Shown here: in pieces, positions 10,926 to 21,450 of the stretch
Numbering within the stretch: position 1 is the first letter of the stretch
Layout: each line of letters starts with the position of its first letter
Assembly: GCA_001599755.1 (NCBI GenBank)
Contig: BCHX01000006.1
Location: 2,343,336 to 2,407,335, forward strand
Length of the DNA stretch: 64,000 nucleotides
Source of the DNA: Gliomastix tumulicola
Lineage: Eukaryota; Ascomycota; Sordariomycetes; Hypocreales; Bionectriaceae
Direction of reading: 5' to 3'
Translations under genes and position numbers: made by a program
The notes under the pieces: generated by a model
The model's input: the letters and a program-made list of their open reading frames with translations, nothing else
Database searches by the model: none
What the model was told of the DNA's origin: nothing

Positions 10926-13900
10926 TCAGTCCTTCAGAGCCTGCAACGCCTGCGTCAACGGCACAACCCTCAGGCTCCTCCCCCTCTTGAGCCCCTGCCC
11001 AGGCGCATTCATGACCGTCGGACTCCTCTCGTCGGACCACTTGCGGAAGACCCGCTTGAGGTCCCGCGGAGCGCCCTCGAGGACGACGGTGCTTACAGGC
11101 ACGAATGGCCGGTCTTCGATGGACGCCGCGAGGATGGTGTAGTCCTGCGCGAAGCTCAGGGCGTTGCGGAAGGAGGCGAACTGCGACTGGGCGCGGGCGC
11201 CGACGACAATGTACAGCTCGAAGAAGGCGTCGAGGACGTAGATGCTGTACGGGGAGAGGTCCGTCTGGCTGAAGGGGGAGATTTCGAAGATCTAGAGTGA
11301 TGGTGTTAGCAGGGGCAATTTTTAAGAACGAGAGTGAAACGTCGTTGACGTACCTGTTGTCTGGAGTCGGCGTCGGAGCAGAAGAGTCTGCCAGAGTACT
11401 TGTCAAAGTTGGGCTTGAGCTTCCAGTGATCCGCCGAGTGAGGCTTCGGCCCGGGACCAAAGACCTCCCAGAACGACGCCGGCTCTGCACCCTCCTCGTA
11501 CTCGATCAGCTCCCCCGTCATCGACGACTCCATGCCGACCAGACGCGCGCAGCTCAGCTCATCGACGGTGCTTCCCTTGCCCTTCCACAGATAGCACTTG
11601 CCGCCTTGACCGATGAGGTAGGGAAAGCCGGCGCAGAGGCTGCCTGTTGCGAAGTCGACTTCATCAAAGACGACCTGTCCCAGATACCGCCTCCCGCAGA
11701 GCATGCTCGGAGCGAGCGAGTCGTACTTATTACTCGAACCGCGCCTGGTGATGACGGTGCCGCCGAGGGCCTGCAAAAACCGCGTCGATTCCCTGCCTTG
11801 TCTCAGCTTGATAAGCTTCCCGCCAACCGAGCGTGCCTCCTTCGATGCGAAAAGCTGCGCATCCTCAGCCTCAGACTCTGTGACTTCGTCGCCGACCCAG
11901 AAGTAGATCTCGAAGCCATTCTTGCCTGTCTCGTCCTCGAACTCGTGCGCGCACACGTACATCTCCTGCTCAAACAGGGTTCGCTCGTGGTGCGGCTGGA
12001 GGGGCATCTTCTTGCCGTCGCCCGAGATCTGGAACATCTGATAGTTCAAGCTGTTGACCTTAGCACCAACTTGCGGTCTTTCAGTGATGATCCGGGCAAC
12101 GTCGACCTTGTGCTCTTTCACCGGTCGTTGCGGGCCAAAGAAGTCCGTCAGCACGACCTGTAGCTCACTGGCCTGCTTTGTAGGGGATGGCATCGGCGAG
12201 GCCACAGAAGGGGACTTGACACCCGAGCCCAGTGTCTGCGGTAGTGCGCGAGTAGGTGTTGACAGGGTCGGGACAGCGCCCCCTGCAGCGCCCAGTGCCG
12301 GAGAGCCCAGAGCCTTGAACGCCGGTTTGGGGCCTGGAGAAGGCGATGGGGACTTGGGAGCTGCGCTTCCAAACTTGGAGCTGGCAGGACCAGTCACCGA
12401 AAGCGGCTTGCTTTCTGGTTTGGGCGTTGAGACGGGCTCAGGTAACGGGCGTTCAAAGGATTTGACTGGCGATCTTGACCCCGTCCTCTGATGGAACAGT
12501 CTCACGGGCTCCTTGGGAGCTTCCGACTTGGTAGTGGAAGAATCGTCCAGGAACCGAGACATGCGCTTGACATCCAGCTTCTTGGGGGATCCAGGCTGAG
12601 ATACGTCTCCGCCGGTCTTGTGTGGCTTGATAGGCGACACCGGCTCCGCGAAAGGCTTCTCGGGGCTACTAGGCCGACGCCTGAACGGGAGCGATCGTCC
12701 CTCACCCGCCTCCTTCTGGGCCAATGGCTTGATGGGTGCTGGCTTGGTTCGCAGCGCAGCTCTGCCTGCGACCTGTTCCTGAATAGACGGCGCGGATGGC
12801 TTCGTCGGCTCAACGGCGCTGATGTCTTCCACTTTTGTCCCACTGAAGTTTCTCGGCTTCGGGGACGGACTAGGTCTCTCCCGCTGAGGAGTAGTAGTGA
12901 GTGATTTTGTTTGGATGGTTGGCCGTGGAGTCTCAAGTGTCGATTTCGAGACTGGTGCCGTTGCGGAGGATTCCTGGGCCTTCTCTGCGTTGGGCGCAGC
13001 AGACGTGGGCGCTTTCCTTCTAGGACCGCGGGCTCGACCCTTCGTCATATGCGTCAGCTGAGGGCCTGGCTTTGATGGCTCAGACGTATCAACAGCCGGT
13101 GCGGCTGCCGTCGAACCTTTGGCCCCTTCTGCAGCCATAGGCGGAGGGCCCCTAGCAAGTATACCAGCTAGGGCTGGGTTGAATCGCTCAGATAGTTTCC
13201 CACCGGCCGCTCGACCTTGAAGTTTGGAGGGGGCACTCGTCTCCTTGTGCAGGCCAGGCAGCGCCCTCGGCGCGGCAGAAGTGCTGCTGGCCTCCGGCAG
13301 TGTGTTGACGCGCTTCGCTGGTTCCAAAGGTGGTGAAGTCTGAGTAGGCTCCACATTCGTTGAAGGCGAGATGGGAGAGAAAGTCTGGCTTGGTATCCGT
13401 TTGGGACCTGGTGTCGGCTTTGGGGAGCTTGTCTTTCGAACCTGCGAAACGGGCTGCTGTGTTGCGGGAGGAGGATCTCGCCTCGATCCCGTGAGTGTCC
13501 TTCCAAGCTCAGCTCTCCGCGCAAGTCCCTCAGGGACAGGCTTCTCCTCGTCAATAGACGAGCTCCTAGTGACGCCCTTCCCTTCTGCCTGCGTCTGCTT
13601 GAACTGGTCCTTCTTCTTCAGGATAGCGTCCTTAAACTCATCCTTTCGCTCCGTCTTCTGAGGCCCGCCTGTCACGTTGAGAGCGGCTTTGCCTCGCGTG
13701 ATGTTATGCTTGAGCTCATCCGGAGCAACATAGTTCTGCGTCTTGGTTCTCCGTAGATTGCCAAACACATTCTTGAACTCGGGCTCATCGGTTCTAGTCG
13801 ATTCGCCATTGGCCGGGCGCTGCTTTAGGCTCGCTCTGAGGTCTGTCTTGGGAGGAGTTTCCGGCTTCGGCTTGGGTTTGAGGGGCGGAGGGCTTGTCAC

Positions 13901-15922
13901 TGTCTGCCTCGCGTCGTTGTCGTCTAGCTGTGAGGTACTCGCATTTACTGGCTCAGCAGCCTCAGTCGTTTCGTCCTCTTGCTTCGATAGCCTCTCCTCG
14001 ATCGTCTCTCTCGTCTCAGTGGGCTTCGTAGCAAGATTCAAGGGCGGCCGATTACCCGACACAGGGGGAGAGTAGACACCCCCTAGACCAGGGGTGTTGC
14101 TCTTTGCCGCAGCACCCATCGGCGAGGACCTCATCAGACCGCCAATGCTGACCTGGTGCTTATGGGAGATCGATCCTGCCCGCTTGTCCCTTTCTGTGGG
14201 CTCCGGATTCGTCGCACGGTCGGCTTTGTTCTTGTTGAGCTGGACCATCCACGCGGGCTGTGCCGGGGCGTGCGGCTTCTGCTGGGGCTTGGGCGACTCG
14301 GGCTTGTTCAGGGCACTATCCAGCCAGCTCGATTTGGTCGGGCTCCATCGTCTGGGATCCATGGTCTTGGATGGACTGGTGGGAATCGGGGTATGCTCCT
14401 CGTCGCGTTCCTCGGTGGGCGATCTCACCGACTCCGTCAGCGTGCTGTCGTCCCCGAATCGACTGTCTCCATGCTTCGATGTCGGTCTGCTAGAGGTGGG
14501 GGTAGTCGAGCCGACTCGTGTAGTCGTCTGAGGCTTCGGTGGCTGTGGTAGGTCCCTTCCATAGGGTGGAGGACGCATCGACGCGACAGAGTCAGCGCGC
14601 GCCAGGCCGGGAGGACTCTGAACACTCCATCGCTTCACGCTGTCCGATCTCTTCATCATGGCGCTCTGGACGAAGCCGCCCATGCCTTTTGTAGGGGATG
14701 TAGACCTTGTGGTGGTTCGATCGGGGGCTGGCTTGGCGAGCTGTTCGCTCAATGAGGTCGTGTTTTCGGATTGGTCGTCATTTCCGCCAGAGGGGTTCAG
14801 AGGCAGTGGTGATGCCAGCCTGAGTCCTTGCGTTGGCGTGCCCGTGCTTGCAGCAGTTTGAGGTGGTGGCGATTCGGGTCTCGAGGTGGTGGCAGACATG
14901 CCCGGCAGCCGCGCCGAACTAGACGAGACATCTGAGCGGTCGTCATCCTCGACCTGGTTCTTCCTGTAAGCAGCCGAATTGTGCCCTCGATCTGCCGTCT
15001 GGCGAAACCAGGCGGGGTCCTTGGAGCCGAGGCTCTGCGCAATCTGCTCCCTGGAGAAGCTCGTCTCGCCAGGCCCTGCCGACTGCGGCTCCTGCGACCC
15101 GGCAAGCGACCGCTGGGTTGCATTCTGCGCGGCCACCATGCTCAATGGCCGCGACCCCGGTCCGCCGCGCGACGTCGGTCTCCTCTGCCACGAAAGCGTC
15201 GGGGTTCTGCTCGGGAGCGCTCCTCCTCCTCCTCCTCCTCCTTCCTTGCCCTCGGCGGGCGCCTCGTTCTCCTTGGTGGGCGAGGACGAGGAGAGGTCCA
15301 TGGTGGAGTCGGCCTCTGCCTCTGCCTCTGCCTCGGATCGGTCTGCGGGTGTGTCTCGAGGTGCGGGAGCCGGTGACTCGAGCTTCAATGCGTCATTGAG
15401 GCGCACGCCTTGTCGACTGGAGCGCGGGGAGGGTGTGTTGGCAGGCGATGATTTCTGCGGGGAGATGGAGCGGGCGCGTTCTGCATCACAGCAGCGGTCA
15501 GTGTTCGTTTTTTTATTCCGGTGAATTGCAGGTGAGGACGAGCTGAGGGCAAGGTGAGAGAAACGGGCTACATGCAGGCAGCCAGCGGGAACCCGCATGG
15601 ACAAGCCTCTCTCGCCAACAAACATCAGTCCCAAGGAACATTGTCGTCCAGCTCCATCCTCAGTCCAAACTAGGACGGCCGGTTCAACGTCGCCGCCATG
15701 GCAACCAACCTTATTTGACAAGGCTTGGGGGTGTGATATAATATAATTAAACAAGTTCAAACGGCCGAAGAAAAGTACAAACTCACCCTCCCTCCTCGCC
15801 TGTCTCTCCCGCTTGGCGGCTAGGTATTCCTCGAGCTCGCGTGCGCGGACCTCGTCCTCCTCGATCTGCTGGCCTCGGAGTCGCTCGACCTGCTCGAGGA
15901 ACTGGGACACTTCGTCGGACAT
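10926..15922 (-). CDS. Large DUF4045 / gelsolin-repeat protein
   Basis: Exons on the minus strand are 15922-15787, 15480-11354 and 11291-10926, giving 1542 residues. The N-terminus is a charged coiled-coil-like segment (FLEQVERLRGQQIEEDEVRA), then SISPQKSSPANTPSPRSSR typical of the fungal DUF4045 family. About 1000 residues of Ser/Pro/Lys-rich, probably disordered sequence follow, with an EAEAEAEA stretch. The last third is folded and resembles gelsolin/villin repeats (for example GFEIYFWVGDEVTESEAEDAQLF and CYLWKGKGS). Gelsolin repeats bind or sever actin in a Ca2+-dependent way; here the role is inferred. The last intron (11353-11292) joins SRQQ to IFEISPFSQ. Intron 1 is unusual: 306 nt, divisible by three, and without stop codons (see findings). 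Confidence 0.9.
15481..15786 (-). other. Stop-free 3n intron 1 of the gelsolin-repeat gene
   Basis: Donor GTGAGT at 15786 and acceptor GATGCAG at 15481 enclose 306 nt. The frame stays open through it, so retention would insert about 102 residues instead of truncating the protein. Removing it joins QARRE to RARSISPQ, the arrangement I know from DUF4045 proteins. Confidence 0.75.
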
Positions 15923-16874
15923 TGTGGGTTGGGGGGGGGGTTGCTAGCAGCACATGGCAGGGCTGGTTTTTCGTCTGGTGTCGAGGGGGGGCGAGTGCTG
16001 TGGCGCAACGAGGCTGCACTTGGAGAGTATAAACAGCTTGCAGCTCGAGGTAAGGTATGCAGTTATTGGATGGATGGACGAATTGGCCTCGCCGGGTTGT
16101 TTTTCTTGCTGTCCCGCCGTTGGCCGTCCGTGTTATTGAATACTAGCTGGAGATTGATCAACTGCCCCCCTGTCCCAGCTGCCTTCTGGCTCCTCTGTCA
16201 GCGTCCCGTCAGCGTCCGTCCACTCTGGCTCTAGCGCCGGCCCATCCAGGCTGACGGGACACCACAGCGCTATGGAGCAGGTTAATAGCGCTAAACCGCC
16301 TGTACCTGCAGGGGCTGCATCTCCCATCGCCAACCACTCGCAGACGGTCGCCAGCAGGAGCCAATTGAAGTCGTTTCCCACTGATGAAAATCCTTGAAGT
16401 TCATCTCGGTCTCTCTAGGTACTTGCAAATCCATTCACGCACGCATCAAAGACCAGACGTGCCAGACATGGCCCTGTTTCGGCTGTGGCTAGCTCCGTCA
16501 TGCTCCTCGTGTTCATCATGCAAAGTGCTGCTGCTAGGACCTGGCTAAAAGCGCCCACTTCCAACCATTGTTTACATCACGCCCACCACCACTTCCAAGT
16601 TCGAGGCCACCCAATCGACTGATCTCAGCTCATCGAATTCTCTCAATGATGCCCGACCACGGACATGCAGGTCACGCTCCTCCCGGCTGTTCGGGTCCGT
16701 TGTCCGGCCACCAAATCCCACCCGGACCGCCAAGTCAACAAACAAAACGTCCGAGGACCGTTGCACCATCCCAGGAACCAGACCGCTGTCATACGTCATA
16801 AATTAATATCGCACCCCCCCTACCACATCGCTTCGTAGCTCCCATTCGAGCGCGTCCAGCAAAGAGCACTTCTC
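15923..16874. other. Upstream region of gelsolin-repeat gene and 3' side of ARL2
   Basis: A G10 run lies next to the start codon of the gelsolin-repeat gene. The rest should hold its promoter and the ARL2 3' UTR, since both genes are on the minus strand. Small open frames here show no family features. Confidence 0.5.
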
Positions 16875-17724
16875 TCAGTACAGGAACAGCCTCTTCTTCG
16901 CGTCCTCGACAACCCAGGCCAGCCCTTCCTTGAGATTCGTCCCCGTCATGGCGCTGCACCTCAATACCTGCCACCGATGCGTACGGATCGACTCCAGCTC
17001 CAGCGCCTGCTACCCAGTCAGCCAAGTGATATCCTGGAGATAGATGGACGTGCTTGTGTGTGACGACTCACCGAGAGTATCTCCTCCTCGCTCATGCACC
17101 CCTCCACATCCGTCTTGTTTGCAAACACAAGCAGACTCGCACCCGCCAGACGCTACTCGCCCCATTAGCACACACACCTCTCCGGCGGTCAAGTCTCAGA
17201 CTAAATTATTATACTCACCTCTTCTTGTAGGAGACCCTTGAGCTCGTCCCGACAGTCCTGTATCCGCAGCCGGTCCGTAGAGTCCACGACCCAGATCAGG
17301 GCGTCCGTCTTCTCAAAGTAGTTTCGCCAGTACGACCTCAGCGTCTTCTGTCCTCCCACATCCCCTGCCCCCTCCAGCGTTAGCCCAACCAGCATAAAAT
17401 TTCACCACAGCGCCTCGGTGACCTACAGATATTGAGCTTGTACCTATTGGATATCCACATTAGCCAAGTACAGTCGATCTGAAAAGCACGTAGAATGCTC
17501 ACCCGTCGTAGTCGATGGTCTTGATGATGAACCCGAGCGTCGGGCTCACCGTGTTCACATCCTCTCCCATGATCTTCTTCACGATCGTAGTCTTGCCGGC
17601 GTTGTCGAGACCGCTGCGTACAGTTAGTATTCCGTCACATCGGCCACACCGAGCCCAGCACTCACAGCATCAGGATGCGCATCTCCTTGTCTTTCAGCCG
17701 AGCTTTCCTCAGGATGGAGAGCAT
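16875..17724 (-). CDS. ARL2: ARL2 (Cin4-type) ADP-ribosylation-factor-like GTPase
   Basis: Six exons on the minus strand: 17724-17666, 17613-17503, 17443-17427, 17364-17219, 17152-17072 and 17006-16875, giving 181 residues (human ARL2 has 184). Introns are 52-66 nt with consensus ends. G motifs are all present: P-loop GLDNAGKT, switch I SPTLGF, switch II DVGGQ, NKTD (NKQD in most Arf proteins) and SAMTG at the SAK position. ARL2/Cin4 acts with tubulin cofactors in tubulin folding and microtubule function. The N-terminus is MLSILRK, with no Gly at position 2, so N-myristoylation is excluded, in agreement with ARL2 biology. Exon 3 is only 17 nt and encodes YKLNI plus one base of a split Trp codon. 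Confidence 0.96.
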
Positions 17725-18231
17725 TGTCAGTGGAAGAAGAGCGGGACACAGACACGACACGTCCAGAAATCCCCGCAGGCTGGGTTCTGGAAAAATCTGT
17801 GTAGAATGCAGCAGCTGCAGTGCTGTGTCGACTTCTGAATCGATGGCTTCGCTTGTGCAAGAGTGTGGTGTAAGGTTCAAACGCATATGTGGGCAACCAG
17901 TCAAGATCTAAGTAAGGTGGCATTTATTGAGACATCTACCGCAGGAATAGCTCAACCAAATCCGAATGCTCTCTCGTTAGGGAAACCCGCGATATCGAGT
18001 ACAGGCAGGTTTCTATCTCCTGCCGGTATATCCCACACGAACATGGCCTGAAATCCTTCAATCTCAGCACACAAATAGCTGAAGTTACAGACACAAATAC
18101 CCTCCACTAACCAACTGGCTCGGTACAGGGTATTTTTCCTCGCCTGCTGACATCCCCACCACTGAAATCAAAGCCATTCGCAAGCTGGCATCAGCTCACA
18201 AGTGTGCCAACAAGATTGCCGTCTGATCGTC
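17725..18231. other. ARL2 upstream and GNAT-gene 3' intergenic region
   Basis: It should hold the ARL2 promoter and the 3' UTR of the GNAT-fold gene. The only open frames are shadows or extend from ARL2 exon 1. No other feature is seen. Confidence 0.5.
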
Positions 18232-19770
18232 TTAACCATCTCTCTTCAACCAAGAACCCGGCTTCGCATTCACAATCGAGGACTCATATCCCGTGTTAAG
18301 CTCCCAGACCACAACATCAAGCCACTTGCTCTTATGGCCATGGTCAGTCTTGACCATCTTGGTGAATCGAGCCGCTTGCTTGAACTGGAACTTCTCCAGC
18401 ATCTTCCGCTTCCAGTCAACCAGCTCTTCCTCGGGCTCGACGAGCGCCTCGATGTAGGCGCGCGCGTATCTGCGACGGTTGAATGAGACGGGGTACTCGT
18501 ACACGGCATCCGATTGACCATCCTGCCAGTCGAAATCGATCAAGCTGCGATGGTACGCAGCAACACTCTGCAGGATTTTGTCAAGGAGAGCCGTGCCATA
18601 GGCATTCTGTCGATGCTTCGGGTCCACCACCAGTTTGATCTGTCCAGAGTGTCGAGAGCCTGGGCATGGCGCGTTGAGGAAGCCGACCCTTGGCTCCGAC
18701 ACGAACGCAAACCCAAGTATCTTGGCTCCCTCGGCTGGCTGGGATTCTTTGTACTTGATGTACTCTAAGTATGCCTTATCAGCTGCTGGAGGCCACTGGT
18801 CTCGGTTCAGAAGCACATCTGCCTTTGCCTCTGCCACAATAAACGGGCGGAAAAAGTTGCGGCAACTGTCGAAGATTCGCTTCATCTCAGAAGCCGTGGT
18901 ATCCTGAGACAGGATAACCTGAGGGCAACCGTCAAGTCCCTGTGCTTCGAGGCTGGCGATTTTGGCGATAGCAGCGAGGTCCGATGCCCTGGCGGGACGT
19001 ATCACGCAGTCGGCCTTCGGCCATTCAACCTCACCAAACTCGGTTGTTCCGTTCAGATTGTTGTAGGCCAGGACGGGTTCGGGGCGCTTTGTCTCCAGGT
19101 ATCTGATAGCCATCTGCATATGGTTGTTCGAGGTGAGGCAGCGTTGTTTGAAGGTGATATCCTTTCCGTCGTCATCTGTAGCTTTCTCCCTGGCCTTTGT
19201 GTCCGGCTGCTGAACGGGCGGGAGCAGCTCTCCCGTCTGGGTGTCGACATCGCAGCGCTGATGCTCCGGAGTCTCCGCCCATTTGACGAGAGGGTCATTT
19301 GTAGACCTATCCGCAGCTGACACAAGCCAAGCTCCCAGATAGAGGGCAAGTTGGTTGTGGACATTTTCGTCGATAGCAGTCTCGTCGCCATCGCATTGAG
19401 AAACAGCACTGGGCTCGTGGCCGTTGGCTTCCTTCTCGAACTGCGCTTCGAATGGCGCTGACGTTTCGCTGGCTGTGAAAGTATGGGTGCTAAGCCTTGG
19501 GCCTCCTCGAATGATTGGTTGTTGAGCAACGAGGGACTGAATGATGTGCAATGGCGCAGGAAGAGGGCTATTCTCAGGCACACCCTTGGATACAATGCCG
19601 AGTGTGTTTTCCTTGCCATAAAATGGCGATGAACCGGCCGCACTGGGATAGACGCCGTTGTTCCCCGGGGAAACCCATTCGCGCAAGCTCGCCCCGTTGT
19701 TGCGAATGGCTACCGCCGAGTTGGTCACTCGCCCATTGGGCGTAACATTGGCTTTGCCGTCGACGTTCAT
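18232..19770 (-). CDS. GNAT-fold N-acetyltransferase domain protein
   Basis: An uninterrupted frame gives 512 residues from ATG at 19770. The first 260 residues are polar and probably disordered except for a short segment (HNQLALYLGAWLVSAADRS). From about residue 265 a GNAT-like fold begins (CVIRPARASDLAAIAKIASLEA). It includes the acetyl-CoA-binding beta4-alpha3 region GQIKLVVDPKHRQNAYGTALLDKIL, where the usual R/Q-x-x-G-x-A loop appears as RQNAYGTA. The C-terminal part (KWLDVVVWELNTGY) looks like the final strand of the fold. The substrate is unknown. Possible start context is AAAAACATG. The 5' leader is strongly CT-rich on the coding strand and carries an 11-bp tandem repeat. Confidence 0.85.
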   Translation of the reverse strand: MNVDGKANVTPNGRVTNSAVAIRNNGASLREWVSPGNNGVYPSAAGSSPFYGKENTLGIVSKGVPENSPLPAPLHIIQSLVAQQPIIRGGPRLSTHTFTASETSAPFEAQFEKEANGHEPSAVSQCDGDETAIDENVHNQLALYLGAWLVSAADRSTNDPLVKWAETPEHQRCDVDTQTGELLPPVQQPDTKAREKATDDDGKDITFKQRCLTSNNHMQMAIRYLETKRPEPVLAYNNLNGTTEFGEVEWPKADCVIRPARASDLAAIAKIASLEAQGLDGCPQVILSQDTTASEMKRIFDSCRNFFRPFIVAEAKADVLLNRDQWPPAADKAYLEYIKYKESQPAEGAKILGFAFVSEPRVGFLNAPCPGSRHSGQIKLVVDPKHRQNAYGTALLDKILQSVAAYHRSLIDFDWQDGQSDAVYEYPVSFNRRRYARAYIEALVEPEEELVDWKRKMLEKFQFKQAARFTKMVKTDHGHKSKWLDVVVWELNTGYESSIVNAKPGSWLKRDG

Positions 19771-21450
19771 GTTTTTGGTACCTTCTCAAGCTGTTAGGGT
19801 TTGATGGCGTTGCGCAGTGGCGAGAGATGGCTTACCGATAAGGCAGGTGCTGTGACGGGCTTGTTTGGAGAGGGATGCGATATTGCTTCTTGAAGGGATG
19901 AACGCGGGCGATGACTTCTTGGAGCAGATGAAATTGTTCTCGAGGGATGGATGCAATTGACGAGTCGGATCAGAGATGCTCTGCAGAAAAGATTACCGGC
20001 TTGAGGGGCGACTTGAGCTCGCGATCCCAAATCCCGCGGCGACTGAATGCAAATTCGCTGGCGAGCACGACGGTTGAAGAAGGAAGAAGGTGGATGATCG
20101 AATGAGGAGAAAGAGCAAACACGAGAAGAGAAGGTGGCGAGGAAGGAAAGCAGTTGGAGGTGGTGGGGTAGGGGGATAAACAGGTGCTGAAGGGAAGGTG
20201 AGAAGAGAGGAAAGTGAGGTAATATGAAGGTGAGGTGAAGGTGAGGTGAAAGTTGGGTGAAGGTGAGAGGGAGGTATAGGCGAGAGTCGGCGTAGGGAGC
20301 AGGTGAAAAGAAGGTGGAAGGTGTCAGAAGGTGGGGTGAAGAAACGCGACGCGCGACAAGCAGAAATCGAAGCGGAGGCAAAGGAAACCGAGGAAAGAGC
20401 GGTTGCGGGTGTGAGTGAGCTTTCCACGGCAAGAGCCACCCCGCAGAATCGGGAGAGCAGACACGGAGGAAAGAGCGACCACGATACCCTGCCTCAGGCG
20501 TCTTGTTTTCACATTGATCGGACAACACCCAAGATTCCTTTGAGGGGTCGAATTTTGAATGGTATGGATGATACCAAATGAGTGCCCGGTTGGCAAGGTA
20601 GGGTGATTTGTGCAGGCGAGGCGGTTTGTCCTTGAAGCTGCTTGCAGCGCCCGAGTCGCTCAACGGCCAAACTGATTTGCCAGCCAACCACGATGCCATG
20701 ACCTTGCCCTAAGGTACCAAATCATCCGCCCCAAGCATCGCCTTCGAGGTCACCTTAAGGTGACTCAGCTTCTACTGGCAAGCAGAGAATGACTGCCCAG
20801 ACATGAACGGAAATGCGATCATTAAGATGGGCTCAATCACCACTCGTTTCCCGTCACCGTTGGCTAGCTGCCCTGAGCTTACTACGTATCTCAAGGATGT
20901 GACCTCAATAGGATCATTCCCACGCTGATGATCTTGAGCAGGTGTGATGCTCGCATAATAGTCGCATATCTAATGTTCCAGAAGCCACTCCTCGTCGCCA
21001 GCGCCTTCTTCTTCATCATCCCCAACTACACCTGCAGTTCACAATTGCGGGGCTCTGGCGTGACTGCCCAATCGTTTCACACGCTGATGAGTACTTAGGC
21101 CTGTTGAGCCTTCTTGGGTGACAAAAAGAGAATGAATAGGAATATCGATTTCTGGTGCAAAATCTTGCAGGTGTGTTCGACTTTTTTCTCCACCGTGGTA
21201 AGGTGTTGTGCTCCAGCAACCACCAACTCAGGCACTCCTGTTTTCTGCTCGGAGCCAGTCCTGCATTACTCTCCTGAGCTTGCAAACAGCTAATCAATCG
21301 ACCTTCACTCAATATCATTGATCAGCACCTCCATGCCTTGGCTCGTTTTTCGCTAACAACAGCACTTACCAAGGTCTGCTACAACGGACCAACACGTTCG
21401 GGCCTTACCTGCAGCTATCATCCAGTATCTCACATTCAGAGACTTCAATA
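19771..21450. other. Divergent intergenic region with purine-rich leader
   Basis: It separates the GNAT gene (-) from the oxygenase-like gene (+). About 20085-20345 is almost all purine on the plus strand, so CT-rich in the sense of the GNAT gene, and carries an 11-bp tandem repeat. The open frame 19794-20699 (-) is low-complexity Ser/Pro/Leu sequence typical of translated CT tracts and I do not count it as a gene. Confidence 0.55.
20226..20269. repeat. Four tandem 11-bp units GAAGGTGAGGT
   Basis: Units at 20226-20236 and 20237-20247 are identical. Those at 20248-20258 (GAAAGTTGGGT) and 20259-20269 (GAAGGTGAGAG) are diverged. Related GAAGGTGAG sequences flank the array near 20194. Confidence 0.85.

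Noticed and set aside
15311..15340. Hexanucleotide repeat as a non-coding microsatellite
   Set aside because: It lies in the large exon of the gelsolin-repeat gene and encodes an EAEAEA run in frame, so it is a coding repeat.
19794..20699. Minus-strand open frame of 301 codons
   Set aside because: Low-complexity Ser/Pro/Leu/Phe sequence made by the CT-rich leader of the GNAT gene, without start context or folded segments.
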